Positions 19,980 through 30,543 of a stretch of 57,802 nt of DNA are shown one piece after another. Numbering within the stretch: the stretch's first letter is position 1; each line of letters begins with the position of its first letter. The position numbers and the translations under genes were made by a program. A model generated the notes under the pieces. The model was not told where the DNA came from. It was given only the letters and a program-made list of their open reading frames with translations, and ran no database searches. This stretch comes from Leishmania donovani (taxonomy: Eukaryota > Euglenozoa > Kinetoplastea > Trypanosomatida > Trypanosomatidae), in assembly GCF_000227135.1 (NCBI RefSeq), contig NC_018257.1, forward strand, positions 1,316,356-1,374,157. The letters run 5' to 3'.

Positions 19980-20888
19980 TGCACCATTGCAGTTGCAGCG
20001 CTTTTTCATCTCCAATGAGAGTTTTCGTGTATGCATGTGTGTGGTGCGCGCAGCTCGGGCGGTAGGCGTGGTGTGTAGTCGTTGGCGCGTAGGTTTCGTT
20101 GGCGCCGCGTTCTGTTAGCGACGTGCTCTTTGGCACCGTGTGAGTTGCTCCTCTTTCTCCGGTTCTCTGATGCGTGCAGCCTTTTTCTTCTGCCAGATGT
20201 CGGTCGGCTGGTGTGAAGGCTCTCTATATATTTCTTCTCCACGCGATCGTAGAGTCCGCACTCTCTCCCTCTCACTCGTGGAGCGCGCGGAGGAGAGAGA
20301 CTCACGATCCGCCTCTCTTCCTCTTTGCAAGTGTGCTCGATTTTTTTTTCCATTTGCCGGGATGAGTGTGTCGCGCTTCTGGTGAAAACTTCATGAACGC
20401 CATGTGCAGCGGCACACGATTGCGTGATAGCGTTCTAGCCTCTCCCCCTGCATAGCTGCTGGGTTCTCCCTTGCACATCTTCCACTTCCCCACGTGATGG
20501 GCTTTCGCTGAGCGTCGCTGACACTCTTCCTCTAACGCCATCTCCCTCACTTTTCTTTGTTCTCTGTTTCTTTCCCATCAATGCTGCGTCCGCATGCGTG
20601 TATGCACGCGCTTATGTCTTGTCCTCTGTCCTGCGCTCCCACATACGACTGCGCGCAGGAGAGCTACGTTCTCCTTGTACTTCACCTCTCGCTGAAAGCA
20701 CCCCGCCCCCTTCGCAGCATTCTCAAACCCACGCTGCGTGCGACGGTGCTGCATCTCTGGCCTCCATCTTACTGCGCTTCTCCCGTATCTTGCGACTCGC
20801 GACGATCGTCACCCTTGCCCTTTGCTTTGCGTGGTGGCGCCCATCCCGTTCATTAGTGAACTCTTGGTTGCGGCTGCGCACAGAGACG
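19980..20888. other. Intergenic region
   Basis: No supported gene. Pyrimidine-rich stretches at 20255-20350 and 20555-20640 precede the Pro/Ala-rich gene. Confidence 0.45.
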
Positions 20889-22001
20889 ATGGAGGGGTCG
20901 AAAAAGTACGAGGAGGCCTCCCTGCGGGGCATCACGCGCCATCACGTGTGGAAGAGCAGAACCAGCGATCTCACCGTAATCAACCTCCGAGACCCGACTG
21001 AGCTGCTGGGGATTCAGGACCCGCTGGCGGTAGCCGCGGTAGCTGAAACGAGGCAGGCAACAGCCGCCTCCCCGCCGCCGCCGCTGCGGCCGCCACTGGC
21101 GCGACCGGTGACCGGGAAGCAGGAGAGCCTCAATGCCCTTTTGGCAAAACTGCAACTGTGCCGACCGGCGCAAGAGCCTTCGTCGCATCCGTCAGCAGCT
21201 GCCAAGCCGCTGCCGCAGTCGTCGGCCAACGCCGCGCCTCCCGCTGCGCCCAGTGCGGCAGCGCCTTCAGCGCTGCATCCGACGGCCCGCGTCACCTCGA
21301 CGGCAGCCGCGGCGTCTCCTGCCATTGTGATGCCGGAGGTGAGCGACCCCTCGTTTCCTGACCCGAAGGAGTCGTCATCCGGGCCGTCTGGCCAGTTTGA
21401 GTTTATCACAGGCACAAACATTCCTGGTCAAGGAGTTGTGAAGAAGACCGAGGCCGTTGATGAGTCATCCAGCATGGCCCTCTTCCACGACCCGCTCTGG
21501 GGAGGTTCTCTGGACGCGTTTGCGTTGCCGCCAACCTCGAAGCCATCCCCTAAGCCCCAGCTTCGCGCCTCTCTGTCGGAGCTGTACGCTAGCGCTGCCT
21601 CCAACAACACCAGCGCGTTCGCATCTCCGCCGGCGCCGGCGTCACAGCCTCAGAAAGTGGCCTCTCCTCCCGTCGCCACGGTGACGGCGAGCGCAGTGCC
21701 TACTGCGATGGCGTCTTCGACGATGCCGATGATGAGCGGGATCGTCCAGCCGCCCACTCCGCCGCAACTGAACACGCCTTTTCCAATGTACACGGTGCCC
21801 ATTCAGTACATGGCTCAGCAACCGCAGTTTCCAGCCGGGATGGTGTACAACGCACCGAACTTCTTTCCCTACGGTGCGGCTCCGATGATGATGGCGCAAC
21901 CGCAGCACATTCCGCAGGGTTATGCGATTCCCGCCGCCGCCATGATGAGACCCGGTACAAATGTTAAGGCGATGCCATTTGTTCCAGGAAACACAATGTG
22001 A
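20889..22001 (+). CDS. Conserved-looking Pro/Ala/Met-rich protein of unknown function
   Basis: 370 aa; not recognised. The first ~55 residues (MEGSKKYEEASLRGITRHHV... LGIQDPLAVAAVA) look like ordered protein with mixed composition. Residues ~60-260 are low complexity, rich in Pro, Ala and Ser. The last ~110 residues are rich in Met, Gln, Pro, Tyr and Phe (YNAPNFFPYGAAPMMMAQPQ), the composition of disordered tails in RNA-granule proteins. A short hydrophobic motif SLNALLAKLQL (about 80-90) could be a partner-binding helix. The frame is well maintained over 1.1 kb with C/G third positions, so it is coding. The ATG at 20889 is preferred because sequence upstream is a pyrimidine tract. Function would be a guess. 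Confidence 0.75.
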   Translation: MEGSKKYEEASLRGITRHHVWKSRTSDLTVINLRDPTELLGIQDPLAVAAVAETRQATAASPPPPLRPPLARPVTGKQESLNALLAKLQLCRPAQEPSSHPSAAAKPLPQSSANAAPPAAPSAAAPSALHPTARVTSTAAAASPAIVMPEVSDPSFPDPKESSSGPSGQFEFITGTNIPGQGVVKKTEAVDESSSMALFHDPLWGGSLDAFALPPTSKPSPKPQLRASLSELYASAASNNTSAFASPPAPASQPQKVASPPVATVTASAVPTAMASSTMPMMSGIVQPPTPPQLNTPFPMYTVPIQYMAQQPQFPAGMVYNAPNFFPYGAAPMMMAQPQHIPQGYAIPAAAMMRPGTNVKAMPFVPGNTM

Positions 22002-23910
22002 GAGCGGCGACGGCGGCCGTGTCTCACGGACGCCTATCAACATACCCACATACTTCTTAGCGAACTCCGGCGAGGGCCGTCAGCGGCGCGCGGTTCGGTC
22101 ACACGTACACTGCACATGGAGTCAGAACGGGTCCGATGCGACACCTGTCGCTTTCCTCGTGTTAACCCGTGCTCTCTCTCCCTTGTTGTGTGCTTTTGTC
22201 GTTTCTGTTTTCTCGCTTGAGCTTTTCTCCTCTTCTTCGCTTCTGTTCTTGTGTGTTCTCGGACCAATCTTCATTTTTTCTCTTTTTCTGCACATAACTA
22301 TTGTTTCGTTTGTTTTTGTCCTCCCTTTGCCTTCTCCCTTCGCATCGCCGCTTCACCAACACGAATGCCGGCCTGGCAATGCCTCGCCGAGGCCACCGCT
22401 TCCGCTGCAGCTGACGGGCTTCAGCTCAGTCCCACCCCGCTGGCGCGCACATGCCACTTTCGCGGCGCCGGAATATGGTGAGCAGCAAGCAGGTAAGCGA
22501 CGACGACTTTTTGGTGTTGGTGTGCCATGGACGACAATGACATCCACTTTTTATCTCACCGTTCTTGTTTACAGGTTCCCCTCTTTTTTCTTTCTTTGCT
22601 GTACGATACTCAACCCCGCCTGCACCTCTTCCTCTCCCTTCCAAGGACGACAACATTGGAGACGCACATGAGTGCAACAAAGGACTTTACGCCCCCTTCT
22701 TTCCTCTTAAACGAACAACTGTGCAATGATACGTCGTGCGTGCGCGTGTTTATGGGCTCGTGGGTGTGTGCAGGCTTGTTGATGTGCATCACATACACAG
22801 ACTCAACAAACAATCGCTCGCGCGCACACGAGCAAACTCATCCCTCGTGTGCCCTTCTCTCCGCCCCCCCTCCTCTTTTCGCGTCCTTCGTCGTTGACAC
22901 GAAAGGAAATGAGGAAAAAGAAGAAAAGACAGAAGTAAATAGAGGGGCATAGAACGGCGCGAAAAAAGCGTGACATCTCATGCGTCGTTTGTTGCTGTGT
23001 GAGGTACATCTCGAAAAGCGAACTTGCAGTCGCTCACCTTCACACCTATCCACCGATGCGGACGCACACTCCGAGCGTGTGTCTCCGTAGTTCCCCGCTT
23101 TCGCTAAGAAAAACACTCTTCGCTGTCGTTTCATCTTTTGTTGGTTCTCTTGACCGTGTTGTTGTTCGTGGTACCACACACAAAAAAATAAAGAAGCACC
23201 CCAACGCGAAAGAGACGCACAAGAAGGGTTCAACGCAGTGGTGCCTGGTCCCGCTGTCGTGAAAGAGGTTCAAGGAGGCCGGGTAGCGCCTCCACAACAG
23301 AAGTAGAGCTGAAAGCGCTACGCTTTCTCTCTGTCGTGTCGTTTTCCGCGCGCGCTGAGAGATGACGATCAAGCGCTCGTTCCACTGAACTCCCATGCGA
23401 CAGCTACCAGCGATTGAACGACCCCCACCCCCCAGGTCCTGAGTTTCCAGCCGCCAGTCGGGTCTGCCTCTCTGTCTCTCTCTGGCCGCCACATGCGCAG
23501 GCGTGGTGCATTGCTTTCCTGCAGACTTTGTAATGCATCGCTCCATGACTTCACTGCTTTCTCTTGCCCCCCCCCCCGCTTTCCGTTGTTGTGCTCCTTT
23601 TTGTTGTTGTGCCTGGATGTCGCGCTTCTCACGTGGGGGCCCTCCGTCTTCTCTCTTTCCTATCCCCCTTCACGTCGGCCCGCGCTCATCCTTTGCTTTC
23701 CCGTCTTGTAGACTTAAACGCGGTACAAAGAAAACAACATCACCAACAAAACGCCTACACGCATTCAAAAGGAAGAGTGCATCGGGGCCCGTGTGCTGTT
23801 TTTTTTTTCTCGGTGAAGACCGCAGTAGCGCACGAGTACACTCATATTCGATCACGCAGTACTTTGGATCCTCATTAGTTGACAGGGAAACCATTGTGTT
23901 CAGCATAGCC
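22002..23910. other. Long intergenic region
   Basis: About 1.9 kb, no supported gene. T-rich tracts at 22150-22340 and 22555-22650, a C run at 23569-23578, and a T run at 23799-23809. Several splice-like tracts occur with no reading frame attached. Confidence 0.45.
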
Positions 23911-24672
23911 ATGCCTTTGCGAGCTTGTGTATACAGGACGCCGGCGCAGGCCCGCTTGGTCGAGGTTGTCTCCGGTTATGTCCAGCATCTTATGGATGTG
24001 CAGGCATCTAGGTGCACTGAGACCGCCCTTGACGGGCATGTGGTCCCCCCGCCGAACGCAAAGTACCCTTCCCACGACTTCTTTTGTGCGACTCACGCGC
24101 CTGCGATCTCGGTGAAGAGGTACACGGAGCGCCTAGTGACGTACATGCACTGCTCGCCCGAAGCATTTGTGTTTGCCGTCGCCTACCTGCGGCGGCTGGT
24201 GCTAAGCGGATTCCCGGTGCATATGCGGTCTATCCATCGTCTGCTGTTAACAGCCGTCTTGGTGGCCCTCAAGTGTAGAGACGACGTGTACTACCACATG
24301 AGCTTCTACGCTGAGGTTGGTGGCGTTACCACGAAGGACTTGCGCATAATGGAGATTCGGTTTCTCTCCGACCTTATCCGCTTCGAAGGCGAGGTATCTC
24401 TAGCAGATTACCATGTCGTCATGGTGGACATCATGCGCGTGACGGAACGGCGCATGATAACGAATATTAACGGCAAGACGGAGTTGTGCAACCGATGCGG
24501 CATGTCTGCAGGCGCCTTCACCACCTCGACCCCAGGAGATCTTGGCTGCCTACACTGCAAGGGTGACGCGTTCGCACAATCGTGGACTAGCGAGTGCGAA
24601 CTGTTTTGGGGGCCGCTAAATTCTGCTTTCTCACTTCCCGCCGGAGAGGTCCGAAAGACACTTTCATGCTAA
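23911..24672 (+). CDS. PHO80-type cyclin with C-terminal four-Cys motif
   Basis: 253 aa. The cyclin box (about residues 55-175) carries the PHO80/CYCP signatures APAISVKRYTERLVTYMHCS, then IHRLLLTAVLVALKCRDDVYY and FYAEVGGVTTKDLRIMEIRFL. Such cyclins pair with PHO85-like CDKs (CRKs in trypanosomatids). After the box comes C193-x2-C196-x16-C213-x2-C216 (CNRCG ... CLHC), a zinc-ribbon-like arrangement that I do not know from standard P-type cyclins. The catalytic partner cannot be told from the sequence. The start at 23911 is the first ATG after a mixed 5' UTR; the frame upstream is T- and C-rich non-coding. Confidence 0.88.
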   Translation: MPLRACVYRTPAQARLVEVVSGYVQHLMDVQASRCTETALDGHVVPPPNAKYPSHDFFCATHAPAISVKRYTERLVTYMHCSPEAFVFAVAYLRRLVLSGFPVHMRSIHRLLLTAVLVALKCRDDVYYHMSFYAEVGGVTTKDLRIMEIRFLSDLIRFEGEVSLADYHVVMVDIMRVTERRMITNINGKTELCNRCGMSAGAFTTSTPGDLGCLHCKGDAFAQSWTSECELFWGPLNSAFSLPAGEVRKTLSC

Positions 24673-24767
24673 ACAAGGAAGAGAGAAGAGTGACGTCAAA
24701 GGCGACACAGTGAGGAGGCCTTTCTCACTCGGCTCCACCTCTGTCACTCTAGACGGCACTGACGTGA

Positions 24768-24783
24768 ATATATATATATATAT
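24768..24783. repeat. (AT)8 dinucleotide repeat
   Basis: Perfect alternating AT run about 100 bases after the cyclin stop. Confidence 0.9.
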
Positions 24784-24799
24784 TCTTCTTTCAGCGTGT

Positions 24800-25330
24800 C
24801 CATTCGCTCATACAGCATGCGCTCAGCTACGCTCTGCACCGGGCCTGTCACAGGCCTCATCCGCGTGGCGCGATGGCAGCCGCGGACACACGCATTGCCG
24901 TCGTGCGCCGACTCCAGCCATCTGAGCATGGTCCCTGCATCAAGCTCTGCACACCACCCGTTCCTCAGGGTCGCCTCATAGCCGCTTACATCATGCCGGC
25001 CGCCACTTGCTGCAAGCCCCCCTGGGAGGCGGCACTCAGGCGCCCCACACCGCTGGGCAGTAAGAGTCTAGTGTGAGATGCGCTCGAGTCACGCTGACGC
25101 TCTGCCTAATCATATGAGTCGTACCAACGTGTTCGATGTCGCAGGTGGCTCCGACGCAGCGCCATCCAGGACCTGAACACCGACATCAGCAGCGACAAAT
25201 CGCTCTGAATTCTCCACGTCGTGAGTACCTGACCCTTGTCGCCACCGGAAGAGGCTCGACATTGGCAGGGCTAGGTGGGGGCTGCTTGCCCTTCTCCCAC
25301 TGCATGGTGGACTGGACCCTAGAATGACAC
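24800..25330 (+). mobile_element. Possible degenerate SIDER-like element in the cyclin 3' UTR
   Basis: This GC-rich, non-pyrimidine block differs from the surrounding intergenic DNA. It contains CAGCCATCTGAGCATGGTCC, which loosely resembles the stem-loop of the Pr77/SIDER hallmark, and later GGGAGGCGGCACTCAGGC. SIDERs are ~0.5 kb extinct retroposons common in Leishmania 3' UTRs, where SIDER2 can destabilise mRNA. The match is by eye and weak, and no consensus could be aligned here. Confidence 0.3.
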
Positions 25331-25903
25331 GCTAAGGTGTTTTCTCCGTCATCATGGGCTTCAGAGCGAAGGCGGGACATGAAAATGCGCACCGGCTTGC
25401 TCTTTTCTGAGCACCTGATACCCTCTTTCTCGTATGTGTCTGTGCAGTACTGCGACACGGAGACTTACGAAGCGGCCCGAAGGACACAGAGGAATAAAAA
25501 ACGAAAAATTGAGTTCGTGATAATGGTGTAAAAACGACCCTTTTCTGCTCATCTTCTTTTTTCGTTCTTTTCTTGTACCGCGGCAGGTGCACTTTGCCGG
25601 CCTTCGCCCCTCTGTGTTCTCCTCGTTAGAGAAATTCGTCTCTGCCGTTCTCTTTCGTTTTCCCTTTTTAATACCTTTTGATCTAGCGCCGTGTTTTTCC
25701 GCCTCATTACGTACTACACCGCGAAGGCTTCTCTTAGTTCGTAACACATTTTTTTTTCTTTTGCTCTTTTCTCTCTCTCGCTCCCAGGGACTCTTCTCTC
25801 GTATTCGTAGTTCCCTCTTTGTTGGCTTACGTTTAATGTACTCCTTTTCGATCTCTCCCCTTCTTTATATTTTTTAATGTGCTGTGTCCTGTTTTCATCT
25901 CTA

Positions 25904-26254
25904 ATGACGCCGTTTACTCCACCATGGTATCATGGGGTGGACCACACGCTCTGTGTGGGGAGGCCAAGAGCCTGCAGCCCGGCCGCCGGGCACGGCTGCG
26001 GCCTCTTGGCGTCGGCGGACAGCGCTTGGCTGGCGCGGTGCCGAGGAGACGTGCGGCCATGATCGCGCTTGGACCAGCTCACGACGAGTCGCACCGACGG
26101 CTCACCACATATGCGCGCAGGCGCCCACCGCTTTTCTGCCTTTGCTGCCTTTGCTGCGTTGCGGTGGTGTGGAGCGTGATCGCGGCAACGGCCCGCTCTG
26201 CATGCACCGGAATCGCAGTGGGCTGGACGACGCCACACGGCGTTGGTTGTCCCG
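25904..26254 (+). mobile_element. 3'-truncated ingi-type retroposon head (copy C)
   Basis: 351 bp. It begins with ATGACGCCGTTTACTCCACC, the same outer cap as copy D and different from copies A and B. The shared head then runs to GTTGGTTGTCCCG, where similarity stops and unrelated sequence (GTTTCTTAAAATAGCC) begins. It ends just before the endonuclease QE motif. Two small differences from copy D near the cap are visible (TATCATGGGG against TATCAGGGCG). There is no tail of the element, so it is either truncated by deletion or interrupted. Confidence 0.8.
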
Positions 26255-28875
26255 GTTTCTTAAAATAGCCGTATCGCAACGGAGGCAGGTGGAATGTGAC
26301 TGTGCGCGTATATATGTTTTGATGTGGTCCTGGTAGAGCGATGCGAAAGGAAGAAAATAAACTGCTGCTCTCTGTTTTTTTTTTTTTCGAAACCTTATAG
26401 CAAATGCTGTTTGTGAGGTGAATAACGAAATACATGTGGCCGACTCATTGCCCCACGTGAGTGACACATTCCGGCTGACGCGACTGTAACGAAAATAATT
26501 AGGTAGGCGCTAGCTCTAAAGAAAGTAAAAGGGATACCAAGAAAAAAAGAAACTTGTTGGAGCTCTTCGGTGGTAGCGGCGATGAAATCGCCGGCGTACG
26601 GCAGTGTAATGTGCATCGCAATTCGTGGCATTAGATGCTTCCATACAAGCATTTGATATAAACGCGGGTATGTTGGTGGCGATTTATCTCTTTGATTTCT
26701 TTTTCTTTCCTGTCTTTTGCACTGCCATGCAGAGCTGGGTAAACGAGGCGACGTGGCATCCTTGTGTGTCTTCGGCGCGCTCTGTCGTGTCACAGTCTCT
26801 CAGAGTACCCTGGAACGTGTTGCCAGTGAAGCCGCTGCTTTCCGCTCGCTGTGGCTGCCGCTCTTTTCTCCTTGCCCCTTATTTATTGGCCGTTTTTTTT
26901 TTTTGCTGCCAAATCTTTATTTTTCCCATCTTTTTTAATCGCTCTCTTTTCACTTTGCTCTGAGCTGCTACACCGAGGTTCCTTTCCCGTTTCGAGGACC
27001 ACTTACTTGTGCAGCTCTTGGTTTAGAGCGCGCGTGTGCAAGAGGCCTGGTATGTGTGGTTTGCATGGGCTGGCGGAAGTGTGGCAGCATCGATTCTTCC
27101 GTGTACGCGTGCCTACTTTTCTGTTTTTTTTTTTCTTTTTTCTGCTCGGTGTCTCCCCTCTCCACCACTTTTCTTTTTTCCATTTCACTAGGCGCCCATT
27201 CTTTTTTGTTGTTCTTCATCCTCTACCTCATACGGCAAAGTCCATGATACTCCTCCAAGGTACACAATATACACCCATTGTGTGGATATTTTTTCGCCGG
27301 CTTTTCTCCGTCTGATTTTGTTTGTCACAGTTTCTTTTCCCTTTTTTTATGCGTACTTGTTTGCTACTCTTTTTTTTTGTTTTCGAACTGTAATGTTAAT
27401 GTGATCTCCTCTCTTCCCTTTTTCTTTGTGTGTTTATTACCTTCTTGTAGCGGGCAGTCTTTGGTGTGCCTTTTTCTCTTCTTGTTTTAGTCGTGCATCC
27501 GCTTTTCTCCCCGCTTACTTTTCCCGTGCTGCTGTACTCATGCGACAGAGTTGTGTGCGTGTGTTTCTCTCGTTTTCTTTCGATGCTGTTACTTATTATT
27601 TCTCAGTTACCTTCCCTCGTCTTCCGAACACACACGCACACTTTCGCAGTACTCTTGCTTTCGGTGCCCCTTGTACTTTTTCGCTGTTTTGCGCTCCCCT
27701 CAATTTTTTTTCTTTTTGGCGGCCGTGACTCCCTCTTGTCTCCATGTTCGCAAAGAAGACCAAAAGTGGCCTGGCGCTCTCTTGTGCTCTCTTTTTTCTC
27801 ACTCTGTCATACTCCGTCTTTCCGTTTGCCATTCAACTCTCTCCCCTCTGACTGTCCCTCTTATATCAAAGGCGCCCCCAACACGGAAGTTACGCGACTC
27901 ACTTTCAGGTGACTATGTTTAAAGTCCCCACTACACTTTTCCTTTTTGAAAGACGAGAGAGGGGTCTTCGAAAAAGGTTGACGGCTCACCTCCGCTGGGC
28001 TTCAGTCTTCATATACTAGAACAAGCAAGGCAGAGGTGTGCTGCCCATCCCTCCCCTCCTCTGCGTCCTTCTCGCCATCTCTTTTTGTGCCTTTGTTTCT
28101 TGGCTGATGTCTTGGCGCTTTGGCTTTTTTTACGCTTCCGCGGTGTCGTCGTGACTTCTGCCCGTGCTTTCAGCGCTTCATCTCTCGCGTGGACCCACGA
28201 ACGGGCTGTTGTTCTCGCTTGCCCTCTTTGAGGTTCTCGCGAGCGATTATCTCCTAAAGTGCCCACGCGCATGCAAGCTAACGAAAAGAAAATCGCGCAA
28301 CATCAAAATGACGCAGTGGTAGTGTGTCGCCACCGTTACCTACACCCCCTTCCCCCATCGGCGGGGCAAAATCTCTTCTATAGCAATATAAGCCTCTTTT
28401 TGACTAGTTGGTCCCGGTGTGACTGCGCCACAGCAGGGGGGGGGTCGACCACTTCGAAAGGCGCGGCGAAAATCTCTGGATTTTGTAACGCCGGCCTTTC
28501 CACTTCCATGACAGTTTCTTTCTCTCACGCCACTATCTGCCGCTCGGCTTGTCCATCTCTCTCCAATCACATACTTCTCTTTACCGCGCATTCGCGCTAC
28601 GGTGTGTCCGCGTGAAAGCGTGTCTCTCTCTCTTCTCTCTCGGCACACATCTGCACCCGAACAGGTCGACGCATGCACACGCGCACACACCCACACACAC
28701 ACACACATCGTGCACTTGCCGGTATTCTTTGCAGTGGACTCTGCCTGCTCGCCATCTCGCCAGTCTTGGTGCCCGCTGTTGCCCCCTTTTGTCACCCGCT
28801 GTGAGTCTCCCAACACCGCCGCTGCCTTGGACTATTTGCGCGTGTGCTTTTGGGGTTGCATGGGCGTATGTAGAC
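26255..28875. other. Long T-rich gene-free region
   Basis: About 2.6 kb without a supported gene. T-rich tracts cluster at 26690-26950, 27110-27230, 27330-27490 and 27690-27850. A G run sits at 28436-28443 and an imperfect AC-rich run at 28679-28707. Open frames here encode only Phe/Leu/Ser/Cys-rich translations expected of pyrimidine tracts. Confidence 0.5.
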
Positions 28876-30543
28876 ATGTCTAAAGGGTTCGAGGTTTATC
28901 CACTGACGGGGTCGCACAAGGAGGTGGTCATCAATGAGGCTCTAATTCGTAGCGCCATATCATTCAAGCCGTCGTTAACGACTGAGGATGATCGTGTTCG
29001 CGTCGTTGGTAACCAGGAAAAGGCGCTTAGTGAGGAGAAGGTGCGGAAGGAGGCGGCTGGCATCGCGTTGGAGGACGTTCAGACGCTTCTTCTCTCCTTT
29101 CGTGGCATTAAGCGTCTCGAAAACCTGAGCTGCCTGCGCTCCCTGACAAAACTGCACCTGGACAACAACCGAATCCGTTGTATCGAGAACCTCGAAAGCC
29201 TCGTGCACCTTGAGTGGCTGGATTTGAGCTACAACGCCATCGAAGTGATCGATGGGTTGCAAGCGCTACAGCATCTCAACTGCTTGTCTCTCTACGCTAA
29301 TAAGATTACGGCCGTAGATGGGCTCACGTGCCTACCAGAGCTGAACACACTTAGTCTCGGTCGCAACCCGCTGGAGAACATGGATGAGACCGTGCATTAT
29401 CTGCACCACCTGCCACGCCTACAGGTGCTGACGCTGAAGGAGTGCCCGTTAGCTGCTTTGCCGAACTACCGATCTCGAGTACTTGCGTTTGTGCGTGGGC
29501 TGAAGTTCTTTGATGGGCACCTCGTGAGGCAAGATGAGGCTGCGAAAGCGCGCGAGGCATTTCGCGAGAATTTGCTTACGGTGGACGAGGAAGACGAAGC
29601 CCGCGCCGCAGCGGCGAAGTTGCAGGCGGATCAAGAGATCATCGCATCATCTTATCAGCAGTACAACTGCCCGAATGAAGTGATGCTCTTTGACGAGCTA
29701 CTCCACCTCGACCCTGAAGGTCGCCACATGGAGGCCATCCTCCGAAGCGATGCGGTGTTCCCGGTTGCAAAGGAGCCACTGGACAGGTATCAGACCGAGT
29801 TCAACGAGCAAGTGAGGCAGCTCACCGCTGCCATGAAGGATATCCGCGAACGCCGCGACGCGGATGACGCGACCTATCGCGAGGCCGTCGCCTACACGCT
29901 GCGCCAAAGCGCTGCTTCTTCGCTGGCCGCCATGCAGCGTTTCGAGGCGCTCGCGAAGAGGCACATTGTCAAAGGCGTCGCCCAGCAGGTGCCGGGCTCG
30001 GCGAAGCGGCTTCCCTGTCAAACGACCAGGTCTCTGCACGCAGCGCTGGGCAAGCTGAAGAAAGATCTTTTAGAAGAAGAGGCTCATCATTACGACGTGC
30101 TCGAAGTTCTGCACAACAACACCATCGCCAAGTGGAAGTCACATTCGGTAGAAGTAGTGCTCCAGAGCTCTTTTGAAGCGCTGCTTCGCCTCGAGACGGA
30201 CTTTCAGTTGACGGTGAGGCACATCTTCGATGCTGTCTTTGAGGAGCGGCGCAAAGGCGACAATGCGGAGCGGGCGTTTCGCTATGTGGGCCAGGACGAT
30301 GCCATGCTTGCTTTTCTCGATAACAAGGAGGAGTATCAGCGCACCGTGAACGAGTGGTATGAGCTTCGACGCAAGCGTGTCGAAGAGCTTGAAATGCACC
30401 ACCTCAAGGCCGAGGAAACCTTGCTGAGCGCACGCACAAACTCTATTTTAGCCGCAGAGCAAGACCGCCACCGACGGCGCCTGCATGAGGTGTGCCAATA
30501 CGTGGAGGAGATGTCGAAGATGATAGACGGGTGTGATCATTGA
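28876..30543 (+). CDS. DRC3: Dynein regulatory complex subunit 3 (LRRC48/FAP134)
   Basis: 555 aa. Leucine-rich repeats of the SDS22 type span about residues 70-205: LRSLTKLHLDNNRIRCIENL, LEWLDLSYNAIEVIDGL, LNCLSLYANKITAVDGL and LNTLSLGRNPLENM. An LRR-cap-like end (YRSRVLAFVRGLKFFDG) follows. The rest is helical and charged, predicted coiled coil to the C-terminus. This architecture and length match DRC3 (human LRRC48 is ~523 aa), a part of the nexin-dynein regulatory complex that links doublet microtubules and controls flagellar beating. The ATG at 28876 begins the conserved N-terminus; upstream frame is untranslated-like. Confidence 0.9.
   Translation: MSKGFEVYPLTGSHKEVVINEALIRSAISFKPSLTTEDDRVRVVGNQEKALSEEKVRKEAAGIALEDVQTLLLSFRGIKRLENLSCLRSLTKLHLDNNRIRCIENLESLVHLEWLDLSYNAIEVIDGLQALQHLNCLSLYANKITAVDGLTCLPELNTLSLGRNPLENMDETVHYLHHLPRLQVLTLKECPLAALPNYRSRVLAFVRGLKFFDGHLVRQDEAAKAREAFRENLLTVDEEDEARAAAAKLQADQEIIASSYQQYNCPNEVMLFDELLHLDPEGRHMEAILRSDAVFPVAKEPLDRYQTEFNEQVRQLTAAMKDIRERRDADDATYREAVAYTLRQSAASSLAAMQRFEALAKRHIVKGVAQQVPGSAKRLPCQTTRSLHAALGKLKKDLLEEEAHHYDVLEVLHNNTIAKWKSHSVEVVLQSSFEALLRLETDFQLTVRHIFDAVFEERRKGDNAERAFRYVGQDDAMLAFLDNKEEYQRTVNEWYELRRKRVEELEMHHLKAEETLLSARTNSILAAEQDRHRRRLHEVCQYVEEMSKMIDGCDH

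Larger units (their letters stand above)
24673..25903. other. Intergenic region between cyclin and copy C
   Basis: No gene. Holds a TA repeat at 24768-24783, a candidate SIDER-like stretch at 24800-25330, and T-rich DNA at 25545-25880 just before retroposon copy C. Confidence 0.45.

Noticed and set aside
21460..21500. FHDPLW in the Pro/Ala-rich protein as an MKT1-type interaction motif
   Set aside because: Resembles the H-D/N-P-Y core only partly; Tyr is missing, so no partner is inferred.
25930..26238. Minus-strand open frame of ~100 codons repeated in every retroposon head (also in 17512-18090 and 41687-42097)
   Set aside because: It is kept open only because the underlying GC-rich head is nearly identical in all copies; it lacks domain similarity and runs antisense to the endonuclease frame.
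28436..28444. G run as a G-quadruplex
   Set aside because: A single G tract without three partners nearby; the same holds for 16620-16629.
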